Source of the DNA: Mycolicibacterium agri
GTDB lineage: Bacteria > Actinomycetota > Actinomycetes > Mycobacteriales > Mycobacteriaceae
DNA: 37,104 bases
Direction of reading: 5' to 3'
Assembly (NCBI RefSeq): GCF_002553505.1
Contig: NZ_PDCP01000057.1
Location: forward strand, 1 to 37,104
The position numbers and the translations under genes are program-made. Positions 23,495 to 31,929 of this stretch are shown piece after piece. The notes below the pieces were generated by a model. The model was not told the DNA's origin and did no database searches. It saw only the letters and a program-made list of their open reading frames with translations. The number at the start of each line of letters is the position of its first letter. Within the stretch, counting starts at the first letter, position 1.

Positions 23495-24492
23495 CAGAAT
23501 CCTCCTGTCACCCTGACCACCGCACGACCCGAGTAGCGGCCTGCGCGGATCTCGTCGAGCACCCCGACCACGTCCTTGATGTCGACGTCATTGGAGATGT
23601 CTGAAAGATGTTGCGGGCGAAGCTCGCCGCCCAGCTTCGCCCAGAGCCGGCGGCGTGGCTCGATCGGCATCTGCACCGAGTCCATGCCAAGCAGCGACAC
23701 GCCGCGCAGGATGAACGGCATCACGGTGGTGTTCAGGCTCGCGCCACCGGTCAGACCGCTCGCGGCCACTGCGCCGCCGTATTTCACCGTGCTCAGCACG
23801 TCGGCCAAGGTCTTGCCGCCGACGCAGTCCACCGCCCCTGCCCAACGGGTCTTGCCCAGCGGGCGAGGCTTGGCGTCGGGGTCTTCGGGCAGTCGGCCGA
23901 TGACGTCGGCGGCGCCCAGCGCCTTGAGCCGGTCGGCCGCCTCAGCCTTGCCGGTGGACGCGACCACCTCGTAGCCGGCCGCGGCGAGCAGGTCGACGGC
24001 GACGGAGCCGACGCCGCCGGTCGCGCCGGTCACGACGATCGGGCCGTCGTCGGGCTTGATGCCCCAGTCGATCAGCGCCTGCACGCTCATCGCGGCGGTG
24101 AAGCCCGCGGTGCCGATGGTGGCGCCGTCGTAGGGGCTCAACGAGCCGAGCGCGACGACCCAGTCCGCGGGCAGCCGCGCGTATTCGGCGTAGCCGCCGT
24201 GGCGCCCGGTGCCGATCTCGTAGCCGTGGGCGAGGACTGCGTCGCCGACGGCGAAGTCCGGGGACTCCGAGGCCACCACTTCGCCGGTGAGGTCGATGCC
24301 GGGCACGACCGGATAGTTGCGTACCACACCGCCGTGGGGCGTCACCGCCAGCGCGTCCTTGTAGTTGACGCTGGAATAGGCGACGCGGACCGTCACCTCA
24401 CCGGGCGGGAGGTCAGCTTCTTGCAGAGTCTCGACCGTGCAGTCGATGCGGTCGTCGTTCTGGCGGGCGACCAGTGCCTGAAAGCTATCCAT
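23494..24492 (-). CDS. fadB4: MDR-family quinone/acrylyl-CoA reductase-like oxidoreductase (FadB4-like)
   Basis: 332-residue zinc-independent medium-chain reductase of the YhdH/AcuI type. The NADPH-binding loop is VTGATGGVGSVA, residues 154-165. The N-terminal catalytic domain has SSVNYKDALAV and PGIDLTGEVVAS. Structural zinc cysteines are missing, as expected for the family. AcuI reduces acrylyl-CoA to propionyl-CoA; others reduce quinones. Position directly after fadE23 matches Rv3141 (fadB4) in M. tuberculosis from memory. The name FadB4 is historical, and this is not a hydratase/dehydrogenase. It lies 29 bases after fadE23. Confidence 0.85.
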   Translation of the reverse strand: MDSFQALVARQNDDRIDCTVETLQEADLPPGEVTVRVAYSSVNYKDALAVTPHGGVVRNYPVVPGIDLTGEVVASESPDFAVGDAVLAHGYEIGTGRHGGYAEYARLPADWVVALGSLSPYDGATIGTAGFTAAMSVQALIDWGIKPDDGPIVVTGATGGVGSVAVDLLAAAGYEVVASTGKAEAADRLKALGAADVIGRLPEDPDAKPRPLGKTRWAGAVDCVGGKTLADVLSTVKYGGAVAASGLTGGASLNTTVMPFILRGVSLLGMDSVQMPIEPRRRLWAKLGGELRPQHLSDISNDVDIKDVVGVLDEIRAGRYSGRAVVRVTGGF

Positions 24493-24521
24493 GCCCCGAC
24501 ATTACGTCGCGGCCGTTGGCG

Positions 24522-25736
24522 CTACTTCAGTTCTGCCGACGACAGGCCCAGCAGCCTGCGAGCGACGACGAGCTGCTGGATCTGCTGGGTGCCCTCGAAG
24601 ATGTCGAGGATCTTCGAGTCCCTGGCCCACTTCTCCAGCAGGGTCTCCTCCGAATAGCCTGTGGTACCGGCCAATTCGACGGCCTTGAGGGTGATATCGG
24701 TGGCCACCCGCGCCGCCTTGGCCTTGCCCATCGACGCTTCCTTGGAGTTCGGGATGTCGTTGTCGGCCTGCCACGCCGAACGCACCATCAGCAGATAGCC
24801 GGCCTCCCAGTCAGCCTCCATCCGCAGGAACTCCGCGGCCGGGGCGCTCTGGGCGTGCGCCGGCTTGTCGTAGGAGATCTCCACGCCGGCGTTCTCGAGG
24901 ATCTTGCGCAGTTCCTCGAGGGCGGCGCGGGCGATGCCGACGGCCATCGCGGCGACGACGGGGCGGGTGTTGTCGAAGGTCTCCATGACCCCGCCGAAGC
25001 CCTTTTCGACGTCGATCTCCGGGCTGCCGAGGAGGTTCTCCTTCGGGATCCGCACGTTGTCGAAGCGGATGACGGCGGTGTCGGAGGCCTTGATGCCGAG
25101 CTTATCCTCGAGCCGCTCGACCGTCACACCGGGATGGTCACGCGGCACGATGAACGACTTGATCGCCGCCCGGCCCTTCGACTTGTCCAGTGTCGCCCAC
25201 ACGACGATGTGGGTGGCGCGCGATCCGGCGGTGACGAAGATCTTCTCGCCGTTGATGACGTATTCGTCGCCGTCGAGTTTGGCGGTGGTGGACACGGCTG
25301 CCGAGTCGGACCCGAAGCCCGGCTCGGTGATGGCCATCGCGGCCCACACGTCCTTGCCGAGACGCTCGAGCTGCTCGGGGGTGGCGACGCTGTTGATGGC
25401 GGCGTTACCGAGTCCCTGCCGCGGCACTGACAGCATCAATGCCACGTCGCCCCAACTGATTTCCATCACGTTGAGCACGGCCGACATGTTGGCGCCGTTG
25501 TGATTGGTCTCCTTGGCCTCCTCGCCGTCGCGGAACGCCTCGGCGCCGGCGAACGGGATGGTCTTCGCCTCCGAGATGCCCTCGAACAGGGTGGCCAGGG
25601 TGTCGAGCTCGACAGGATATTCGTGCTCGCGCAGATCCCACTTGCGCGAGATCGGTCGTAGCATCTCGGCGGCGCCCTGATGGGCCTTCTCGATCACCGC
25701 ATTCAGCTTGCGGGGGAGCTCCAGATTGATTGTCAT
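24522..25736 (-). CDS. fadE23: Acyl-CoA dehydrogenase FadE23-like
   Basis: 404 residues with the AMAITEPGFGSDSAAVSTTA FAD loop near residue 130, an acyl-CoA dehydrogenase C-terminal helical bundle and FEGTQQIQQLV at the end, where E381 is the likely catalytic base. It is 18 bases downstream of fadE24, and the two dehydrogenases probably form a heteromeric enzyme as seen for other mycobacterial FadE pairs; that is inference. In M. tuberculosis this pair (Rv3139-Rv3140) is reported to respond to isoniazid. The substrate is not known. Confidence 0.88.
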   Translation of the reverse strand: MTINLELPRKLNAVIEKAHQGAAEMLRPISRKWDLREHEYPVELDTLATLFEGISEAKTIPFAGAEAFRDGEEAKETNHNGANMSAVLNVMEISWGDVALMLSVPRQGLGNAAINSVATPEQLERLGKDVWAAMAITEPGFGSDSAAVSTTAKLDGDEYVINGEKIFVTAGSRATHIVVWATLDKSKGRAAIKSFIVPRDHPGVTVERLEDKLGIKASDTAVIRFDNVRIPKENLLGSPEIDVEKGFGGVMETFDNTRPVVAAMAVGIARAALEELRKILENAGVEISYDKPAHAQSAPAAEFLRMEADWEAGYLLMVRSAWQADNDIPNSKEASMGKAKAARVATDITLKAVELAGTTGYSEETLLEKWARDSKILDIFEGTQQIQQLVVARRLLGLSSAELK

Positions 25737-25754
25737 GACAGTCTTTTCCGTTCC

Positions 25755-27167
25755 CTAGATGACCACGACGCCCTCGGCGACGCCGATCGCGCGTAAGTCG
25801 CGGTACCAGCGTTCGACCGGGTGTTCCTTTGTGTAGCCGTGGCCGCCCAGCAGCTGCACGCCGTCGGAGCCGATCTGCATGCCCCTGTCGGTGCCCATCC
25901 GCTTGGCAAGCGCGGCCTCACGCGCGAACGACAGACCCTGGTCGGCGCGCGATGCGCCACGCCAGGTGATCAGCCGCAGGCCGTCGAGTTCGATCGCGAT
26001 GTTGGCGCACATGAATGCGACGGACTGGCGGTGGGCGATCGGCTCGCCGAAGGCGTGGCGCTCCTTGACGTAGGGCACGACGTGGTCGAGCACCGCGTGG
26101 GCGGTGCCGACTGCGAGCGAGGCCCAGCCGAGCCGCGCCAGCGCCAGAGCGTCGGAGTAGTCTTGATCGGTCGCGCCGTCCTCGCCGAGGCGGGCCGACA
26201 GCGGCACGGTGACGCTGTCGAGTTCGACCCGACCGAGCGCGGCGGCCCGGATGCCCATGCTCGGGTCGGGCTTGACGCTCAGCCCCTTCGTCGACGACTC
26301 GACGATGAACAACGCCGGCTTGCCGTTCAATTGCGCTGCCACGATGAACAATTCGGCGTCCTTGGCAGCCACCACCAAGGACTTGGTGCCATCGAGGCGG
26401 TATCCGCTCGGGCTCCGGACGGCGGTGGTCTTCAGCGACGTCGGGTCAAACAGCGGCTGCGGCTCGGCGATCGCAACGCAGGCCTGGGGCACGTTGTCGC
26501 CCGCGAACTCCTTGAGATAAGTGGCCTGCTGGTCGGCGCTGCCCCAACGCGTGAGGGCCGACGCGACCCCGGCGGGCGCCAGGATCGGTAACGCCAGTCC
26601 CATGTCGCCATAGGAGAGTGCCTCTGCGACCAACGAATTGGTCACCGCTGCGCGGTGTTCGGCGATGCCGTCGAAATCCTCGGGGATGTTGATCGCGGTA
26701 ATACCCAGCTCGTTGGCCTTGGCGACGAGATCGGGTGGGTAGCTCGCGTTGTCGTCGGCTTCGCGAGCGGCCGGCCGCAGCATCTCCTTGGCGAATTCGC
26801 TGACGGTGTCGACGATCATCTTCTGCTCGTCATCGGGCGTCAGGTCGAAGTAGTCCGAGCCGGTGGTCTTCAGGCGGGTCGGGCCGCTCTTCGATCCGGT
26901 GATCTTCTTGAACTGACGGTTGGTGGCGCCCGCGGCCGAGAACACCTGCTTGACGCCGTACTTGAGCCCGCGGTTCAGCGGATCGCGGAGTTTGTACTTG
27001 TCCAGGAACTCCTGCCCGACAAGGGGCGTGATCAACGCCAACCCGATATCGGTGGGAGTGCGCTTGAACTTGTGCAGTCCGACGGCGCTCTCCTGGCCAT
27101 TGCGCTTCGGGGCCCGGCCGTTGCGCTTCGGGGCGCCGTCAGACTTGCGGTCGATTGTGTTGGTCAT
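25755..27167 (-). CDS. fadE24: Acyl-CoA dehydrogenase FadE24-like
   Basis: 470 residues. An N-terminal extension of about 95 residues precedes the dehydrogenase fold, which starts near DYFDLTPDDEQKMIVDTVSEFAKE. The C-terminus ends abruptly with RDLRAIGVAEGVVVI; E465 is in the position of the catalytic Glu, leaving no room for the usual final helix. The FAD loop is less typical (VAIAEPQPLFDPTSLKTTA), as is common in the weaker partner of FadE heterodimers. A 7-residue duplication (APKRNGR/APKRNGQ) lies near the N-terminus. First gene of its operon, behind a strong palindrome. Confidence 0.87.
   Translation of the reverse strand: MTNTIDRKSDGAPKRNGRAPKRNGQESAVGLHKFKRTPTDIGLALITPLVGQEFLDKYKLRDPLNRGLKYGVKQVFSAAGATNRQFKKITGSKSGPTRLKTTGSDYFDLTPDDEQKMIVDTVSEFAKEMLRPAAREADDNASYPPDLVAKANELGITAINIPEDFDGIAEHRAAVTNSLVAEALSYGDMGLALPILAPAGVASALTRWGSADQQATYLKEFAGDNVPQACVAIAEPQPLFDPTSLKTTAVRSPSGYRLDGTKSLVVAAKDAELFIVAAQLNGKPALFIVESSTKGLSVKPDPSMGIRAAALGRVELDSVTVPLSARLGEDGATDQDYSDALALARLGWASLAVGTAHAVLDHVVPYVKERHAFGEPIAHRQSVAFMCANIAIELDGLRLITWRGASRADQGLSFAREAALAKRMGTDRGMQIGSDGVQLLGGHGYTKEHPVERWYRDLRAIGVAEGVVVI
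27093..27134 (-). repeat. Two 21-bp in-frame tandem units in fadE24
   Basis: Each unit reads GCCCCGAAGCGCAAYGGCCR on the minus strand plus one base. The two copies differ at two positions and encode APKRNGR and APKRNGQ. Confidence 0.8.
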
Positions 27168-27204
27168 CGTGTGCAGCCTCGTTTTGTAGGAGTGCCGATG
27201 ACCG

Positions 27205-27226
27205 TATCTTACTCCAGAGTAAGATA
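27205..27226. promoter_or_regulatory. 22-bp palindromic operator upstream of fadE24
   Basis: TATCTTACTC and GAGTAAGATA are perfect 10-base arms around CA, lying 38 bases upstream of the fadE24 ATG. The minus-strand TAAGAT in the inner arm (27206-27211) is a good -10, so a bound regulator would block transcription. The pattern suits a TetR-family fatty-acid regulator. None is encoded next to it. Confidence 0.7.
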
Positions 27227-27230
27227 GAAA

Positions 27231-27245
27231 TCACCTGTTAGGTGA
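27231..27245 (-). terminator. Short hairpin after the Cys-containing secreted protein gene
   Basis: TCACCT and AGGTGA pair across a 3-base loop and are followed on the minus strand by TTTCT. It lies 10 bases beyond the stop of the gene ending at 27255 and could weakly terminate that transcript before fadE24. The stem is only 6 pairs. Confidence 0.35.
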
Positions 27246-27254
27246 CTCACATAG

Positions 27255-27620
27255 TTAGCCGGTACCTACCGCCGTTGGAAGGCTCCCCGGCGCCAGCACC
27301 ACGCCCGGGGGCAGCTTCGGACCGGGTACCGGTTGGGGGTCGCCGACGGAAAGCTCGGCGGGAGGCGACGAACACTTCTGACCCTTCCCGTCCTCGAGCG
27401 GTTCGTCGGTCGGGACACCGCCGGAGTCGACGCAGCACTGGTTAGCGTCGCGAACGGTCTTACCCATGCATTCGTCGTACGCTTCGATGTCCCATACCAG
27501 AGGTGCGGCCGACGCCACGAAAGCCGTGAAGCCGAAGGCGACTGCCGCCGAAGACAGACCCGCGGAGAGGAGCTTGGGCGCTCTGCTGCCGATGGCGTGG
27601 GTTCGAGTCGATGTGTTCAT
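27255..27620 (-). CDS. Small secreted Cys-containing mycobacterial protein
   Basis: 121 residues. A basic N-terminus and hydrophobic segment (residues about 16-43, KLLSAGLSSAAVAFGFTAFVASAAP) form a signal peptide. The mature part has four Cys: C53 region DECMG, the pair NQCCVDSGG, and QKCSSPP. A Pro/Gly-rich tail follows. Disulfide bonding outside the membrane is likely. I know no function; this type of short Cys-containing secreted protein is common in mycobacteria. The ATG at 27620 follows a GGCAGG ribosome-binding site; longer frames upstream overlap hisN. It is 104 bases downstream of hisN. Confidence 0.7.
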   Translation of the reverse strand: MNTSTRTHAIGSRAPKLLSAGLSSAAVAFGFTAFVASAAPLVWDIEAYDECMGKTVRDANQCCVDSGGVPTDEPLEDGKGQKCSSPPAELSVGDPQPVPGPKLPPGVVLAPGSLPTAVGTG

Positions 27621-27724
27621 GTCAACCTGCCTTTGCCGATGTGCGACAGCATGAGCGCCGATTGCGGCAAAGGTCCGGTTTTGACCAAATAATTTCGAAC
27701 GAAAATGATGGCGGCTTCGGCGGG

Positions 27725-28504
27725 CTACGGCCCGTCGAGCCTGCGGAGAACCTCGTCGTGCAGCAGTCCGTTGGTGGCCACCGCGCTGCCGCCATGGGGG
27801 CCGGGCTGGCCGGCGAAATTGGTGAACCTGCCGCCCGCCTCGCGGATCAGGATGTCGATCGGCGCGAGGTCCCACGGATTGAGCTCGGGTTCGACCGCGA
27901 TATCGACAGCGCCCTCGGCGACTAGGCAGTGCGACCAGAAGTCGCCGTAGGCGCGGACCCGCCAGACATCGTCGGTGAGGTCGAGGAAACGCGATCGGCG
28001 CTCACCCCACCCGGTAAGGTCGGAGAATGACAGGCTTGCCGAGCCGATATCGTCGACGCCGGAGACTGAAATGCGCCGCGTCTTCTCGCCAAACGACGTA
28101 AACGCTCCTTGACCCAGACTTGCCCACCACCGTCGCCGTAAGGCAGGCGCGCTAATGACACCGGCGACGGGTGAGCCGTCTATTAATAAAGCGATCAGCG
28201 TGCACCACACCGGGACGCCGCGGACGAAGTTCTTCGTCCCGTCGATCGGATCGAGCACCCACTGCCTGCCCGTGAAGCTTGGCGCCCCCCCGAATTCTTC
28301 GCCGAAGACCGAGTCGTCGGGTCGGCGCGTCACCAGCGAAGAACGCAGCATCTGCTCGGCAGATCTGTCTGCGTCGGTCACCGGCGTCAGATCCGGTTTG
28401 GTGTCTATGTGAAGGTCGAGTGCGCCGAATCTGTCCATCGTCAATGCGTCGGCGGCGTCGGCAAGTTCCAGGGCGAGCGAAATGTCATTTCCGTCCGAGG
28501 TCAT
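27725..28504 (-). CDS. hisN: Histidinol-phosphatase / inositol monophosphatase-family enzyme (HisN-like)
   Basis: 259-residue Mg-dependent phosphatase of the inositol monophosphatase fold. Metal ligands are in GEEFG (E69/E70), DPIDGTKNF (D85, D88) and WDLAPIDILIREAGG (D212). The mycobacterial orthologue (Rv3137 from memory) dephosphorylates histidinol phosphate in histidine synthesis. Position beside fadE24 agrees with that. The ATG at 28504 lies inside one copy of a duplicated 30-base sequence that recurs 8 kb away at 36562-36591. Other monophosphatase substrates are possible, but the context favours HisN. Confidence 0.85.
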   Translation of the reverse strand: MTSDGNDISLALELADAADALTMDRFGALDLHIDTKPDLTPVTDADRSAEQMLRSSLVTRRPDDSVFGEEFGGAPSFTGRQWVLDPIDGTKNFVRGVPVWCTLIALLIDGSPVAGVISAPALRRRWWASLGQGAFTSFGEKTRRISVSGVDDIGSASLSFSDLTGWGERRSRFLDLTDDVWRVRAYGDFWSHCLVAEGAVDIAVEPELNPWDLAPIDILIREAGGRFTNFAGQPGPHGGSAVATNGLLHDEVLRRLDGP

Positions 28505-28520
28505 GGCAGCAGTACTACCA
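28491..28520. repeat. Direct repeat, left copy, flanking the polyol island
   Basis: Matches 36562-36591 at 25 of 30 positions, with 20 of 21 in the core GTCATGGCAGCAGT[A/C]CTACCA. This copy contains the hisN start codon. Confidence 0.8.
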
Positions 28521-28616
28521 CGCCCGCTTACGACAGATTTCAGGGCATAACAGCAGCAACGGATCGAAGGCCTATTTTGGTCAACTCTTGGTTCGCTGGA
28601 TCTACCGAAGGCGAAG

Positions 28617-29279
28617 CTAGCGCTCGTCGAGAAAACTCATCAGCACGGCGGTGACATCTTCGAGGCTGTGAAAGACGCCGGCGGCGCGGTCTGAAGCGTC
28701 GCGGTCCACCGGATACAGGGGATGTTCGATTCCCAGAACCGTGAGTCCCGCCGCTGCGGCGGCGCGGATGCCGTTGCTCGAATCCTCCACTGCGTAGCTG
28801 CCTTCGCTAATTGCCCCCAACCTGGCAACCGCCTCCTGGTAGACGTCGGGCGCTGGCTTGCCCGCGGCTACCTCGGCGCTGGATACCGTCGCGCGGAAGT
28901 ACTCGCCGACCGGCGTCGTCGCCATCACCCGGTCGATGATTGTGCGGGGCGCCGACGAGGCGAGCGCTATCGGCACTCGCGTCGCTGCAGCCTGCACCAG
29001 TTCCAGGGCGCCGTCGATCAGCGAAACCTCGCCGCGGTCATAGGCTTCGCCAACCATCTCGATGACACCGTCCGCTGCGGCATGCTCGTCCATGCCGGTG
29101 CGTTCGCTGAGGTAGTGTGCCCATTCGGGGACGCTCTTGCCCTGACAAGCTTTGGTGTCCTCTGCCAGCCAGGTGTAGCCGTGGTCGGCCGACATAGCTT
29201 TCCAGCCTTGCTCCCACAAGTGCTCGGACATAACCAGTACCCCGTCGAGATCGAACACCACGCAGCGACGGTCGGTCAC
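28617..29279 (-). CDS. HAD-superfamily phosphatase (beta-phosphoglucomutase/2-deoxyglucose-6-P phosphatase type)
   Basis: 220 residues. HAD motif I is VFDLDGVLV with nucleophile D10 and acid D12. Motif II is ALASSAP, motif III is the Lys in AAGKPAPDVY, and motif IV is VEDSSNGIRAAAAAG. The helical cap inserted after motif I fits small sugar-phosphate phosphatases or mutases. The GTG start overlaps the FGGY kinase stop as GTGA, so it acts in the same pathway, probably removing or moving a phosphate from a short-chain sugar or polyol phosphate. It is the last gene of the minus arm of the island. Confidence 0.85.
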   Translation of the reverse strand: MTDRRCVVFDLDGVLVMSEHLWEQGWKAMSADHGYTWLAEDTKACQGKSVPEWAHYLSERTGMDEHAAADGVIEMVGEAYDRGEVSLIDGALELVQAAATRVPIALASSAPRTIIDRVMATTPVGEYFRATVSSAEVAAGKPAPDVYQEAVARLGAISEGSYAVEDSSNGIRAAAAAGLTVLGIEHPLYPVDRDASDRAAGVFHSLEDVTAVLMSFLDER

Positions 29280-30799
29280 AGTCGAGCCTCATTTCCTGTT
29301 TGGTGGTAGATCGGATAGAGCGCGTCGTAGAGCCGTTGGTACTGGGCATAGCGGGCGCAGTATTCGAGCGAACGGTCCGGATGAGGCAGATACCTTCGGG
29401 TGACAGTCGCGCGACCGGCGAGGAACGAATAGTTGGGCTTGGCACCACGTCCGACGATGGCACAAGCCGCTGCGCCGATCGCGCCGGCATCCTGGGGTTC
29501 GGCGATGACTTCCAGCGGACGCTCCAGGACGTCCGCAATGATCTGCATCCAGACCGACCCCATCGATCCGCCGCCCACTGCGCGGATCCTCTTCACGTCC
29601 TCTCCGTATTCAAGGCCGTATTGCAATGCCCATCGCATCTGAAAGGCGACGCCCTCCATGACAGCGCGCAAGATATGGCCCGGTGTGTGGTGCAAGCCGA
29701 GGCCGATGAACGAGGCACGGGCTGCGTCGTCGAATACGGGGACACGTTCCCCGCTGAGCCAGGGGGCGAACAACAGACCGTCCATGTCGTCCGCACTGTC
29801 CTCCACCATGCGTTCCACCCGTGTGTAGTCCACCGACCCGGGTTCGCCGAGTCCGAGCATGCGCAGTGCCCAGGTGAGCGCGGCTCCCCCCGTGGCGATT
29901 TCGAGCCAGAGGATCCACCGCTGGGCGTCGGCGTGCGCGAGCGGTCCTAGCCGGTGACGTGGATCGACGCGGCGCTCGGACATCATCAGGCCGAAGTACA
30001 CCGCCGTGCCCAGGCTGACATGTAGATCGCCGGGATCAACTGCGCCAGAACCTAACTGGCTCGCAGGAACGTCACCCACGCCGACGTAAACGGGTGTGTC
30101 GGCGGGCAAGCCCAGCCGACGAGCGACATCGGGCACCAGTGGACCGGCCACATCGGTGGCATTGCGAACAGCGGGAAGCTTGTCCGGGTCTATACCCGCA
30201 GCTTCACACGCCCCGCGGTCCCAGCCGCGGCTGTGGTGGGCGTACAGCCGGTACGCCGAGGCCCCAGCATGATCGGTTACCGCCTCGCCCGTCAGATACA
30301 GTACGACAGCTTCCTTGCAGTCCAACAGCTTTGCCGTGCTGGCATACACCTCGGGTCGGTTGTTTCGCAGCCAGAGGATCTTGGGGAGGATGTCCTTGGC
30401 GGATAGCACCGCGGAGAAGCGCTTGAACTGTGTACTGGGCGGCACAATTTCGGCAAGCGCCCGCGCAGCACCCTCCGCTCGTTGGTCCAGCCAGCTGATC
30501 ATCGGAAGCAGCGGTTTACCTGATTCGTCGACAGCCACGAGATTGAACATTTGGGCAGTGACGCTGATTCCCTCAATAGAAACGGAGGCGCCGTGGTTAC
30601 TTCGCACCCGGCCCAGCAACTCCTCGGCGGCGTCTAGCGCCGACGAGATAATCAGGTCAAGATCCTGGTCGACGGCATCATTGACTGTCTGAATGCCGTA
30701 GCCGCGGTAGGCGCTGTCCAGCAGTGCGCCGTCGGCATCAACAACCACGGCCTTCACACCGCTGGTGCCGATGTCGAACGCCAAGAAATGCGGGCTCAA
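29276..30799 (-). CDS. FGGY-family carbohydrate kinase
   Basis: 507-residue two-domain kinase of the xylulokinase/erythritol-kinase family, which phosphorylates a polyol or ketose with ATP. The N-terminal phosphate loop is FDIGTSGVKAVVV (D9, T12). The catalytic base is D243 in GVGDVPASQLGSG, followed by LHVSLGTA. The C-terminal FGGY part has RAVGGGSMGSVWMQIIADVL and EPQDAGAIGAA. The TTG start at 30799 overlaps the aminotransferase stop as TTGA, and there is little room for another start before the phosphate loop. The substrate is unknown; context suggests a C4 polyol or amino-polyol. Confidence 0.9.
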   Translation of the reverse strand: MSPHFLAFDIGTSGVKAVVVDADGALLDSAYRGYGIQTVNDAVDQDLDLIISSALDAAEELLGRVRSNHGASVSIEGISVTAQMFNLVAVDESGKPLLPMISWLDQRAEGAARALAEIVPPSTQFKRFSAVLSAKDILPKILWLRNNRPEVYASTAKLLDCKEAVVLYLTGEAVTDHAGASAYRLYAHHSRGWDRGACEAAGIDPDKLPAVRNATDVAGPLVPDVARRLGLPADTPVYVGVGDVPASQLGSGAVDPGDLHVSLGTAVYFGLMMSERRVDPRHRLGPLAHADAQRWILWLEIATGGAALTWALRMLGLGEPGSVDYTRVERMVEDSADDMDGLLFAPWLSGERVPVFDDAARASFIGLGLHHTPGHILRAVMEGVAFQMRWALQYGLEYGEDVKRIRAVGGGSMGSVWMQIIADVLERPLEVIAEPQDAGAIGAAACAIVGRGAKPNYSFLAGRATVTRRYLPHPDRSLEYCARYAQYQRLYDALYPIYHQTGNEARL

Positions 30800-31929
30800 G
30801 TAAGCCTCCCTTCGCCCCGGTGGCTCAACCGAGGCATGGCCGGCGGCAGCAAGAGTTCTTCGAACAGCTTGAGGAACCTGTCATTCTGCTCGGTGGTTCC
30901 GACCGTCACCCGCACGTGCGATCCTTTGAGGCCGTGGGCGCCCATGGCCCTGATCAATATGTCCTCGGCGAGGAGCGCGTCGACCACATCGGACACCGAC
31001 CGACCGGACGCGGAGATATCAGCCAGTACGAAGTTGCCGTCGGACGGGTACGACTTCACACCCTCCATCTGCTGCATCGCCGCGTGCAGTCGATCAGCTT
31101 CCGAGCTGATGAACTCGCGCCGCCGCCTTAGCTCTTCCGGCTCGGCAAGTGCCTGTAGGCAGCCCCAGATCGCCATCAGGCTGATACTGAATGGAATTCG
31201 GACTCGCTGGACGATGTCGATCAGCTCCGGATCACCGATCAAATAGCCGACGCGCAGTGCCGCCAGCCCGAATCCTTTCGACATGGTCCGCGCGATGACG
31301 AGGTTTGGATGGCATGAGACAAGGGGAGCGAATGATTCGGCGTAGCCGCACTCCAGGTACGCCTGGTCGACCACGACGGGGATACCAGTGTCGAGCAGGC
31401 GAACCAACTGGTCTCTACGCCAACCTTTTCCGGTCGGATTGTTGGGACTACAAAGGAAGATGGCTTTCGTTCGCTCCGTGATGGCAGAAAGCATGGCTTC
31501 GACGTCCAGATCCCACGACGATGTCAACGGCACGGCCTTTGGTGCGCCGCCATAGATGCGCGTCTGGCTTTCGAAGAACGCATAGGTGGGTGTGGCGATG
31601 ATCGTCTCGTCGCCAGGGCCGACCAGCAACCGCACCAGGACATCGAGTACCTCAGTGGAGCCATTGCCGAGGACGATCGATTCCGGCGGCACGGAGTTGT
31701 ACTCCGCCAGCGCGGCCACCAGGTCCTTGCCTGAATATGGGTAGAGGTGTCCCACGTCGAATGCTTCCCGCACCGCCGCCCGGACTCCCTCGGACGGCGG
31801 TATCGGACACTCGTTAGACATCATTCTCGCGAGCTGGCGATGCTGCCAGGCGAAATCGTGATGTTCAGCGTTGTACGGTGCAGCGTTGCGAAATGTCGTC
31901 TTGACGAAGCGGTCGACTGTCTGACTCAC
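30796..31929 (-). CDS. HisC-like class I/II PLP aminotransferase
   Basis: 377-residue fold-type I aminotransferase of the histidinol-phosphate aminotransferase subfamily. Visible residues are GNGSTEVLD near residue 89, SPNNPTG at 161-167, D188 (PLP nitrogen), Schiff-base K218 in TMSKGFGLAALRVGYL, and R226. HisC enzymes transaminate a substrate carrying a neighbouring phosphomethyl group. This copy lies in a catabolic operon with a permease and a kinase, not in a his operon, so its substrate is probably a phosphorylated amino-polyol or amino acid. The GTG start overlaps the permease stop as GTGA; upstream in-frame starts lie inside the permease gene. Confidence 0.88.
   Translation of the reverse strand: MSQTVDRFVKTTFRNAAPYNAEHHDFAWQHRQLARMMSNECPIPPSEGVRAAVREAFDVGHLYPYSGKDLVAALAEYNSVPPESIVLGNGSTEVLDVLVRLLVGPGDETIIATPTYAFFESQTRIYGGAPKAVPLTSSWDLDVEAMLSAITERTKAIFLCSPNNPTGKGWRRDQLVRLLDTGIPVVVDQAYLECGYAESFAPLVSCHPNLVIARTMSKGFGLAALRVGYLIGDPELIDIVQRVRIPFSISLMAIWGCLQALAEPEELRRRREFISSEADRLHAAMQQMEGVKSYPSDGNFVLADISASGRSVSDVVDALLAEDILIRAMGAHGLKGSHVRVTVGTTEQNDRFLKLFEELLLPPAMPRLSHRGEGRLT

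Noticed and set aside
27615..27724. Possible terminator between hisN and the secreted protein gene
   Set aside because: No inverted repeat of useful length was found in this gap.
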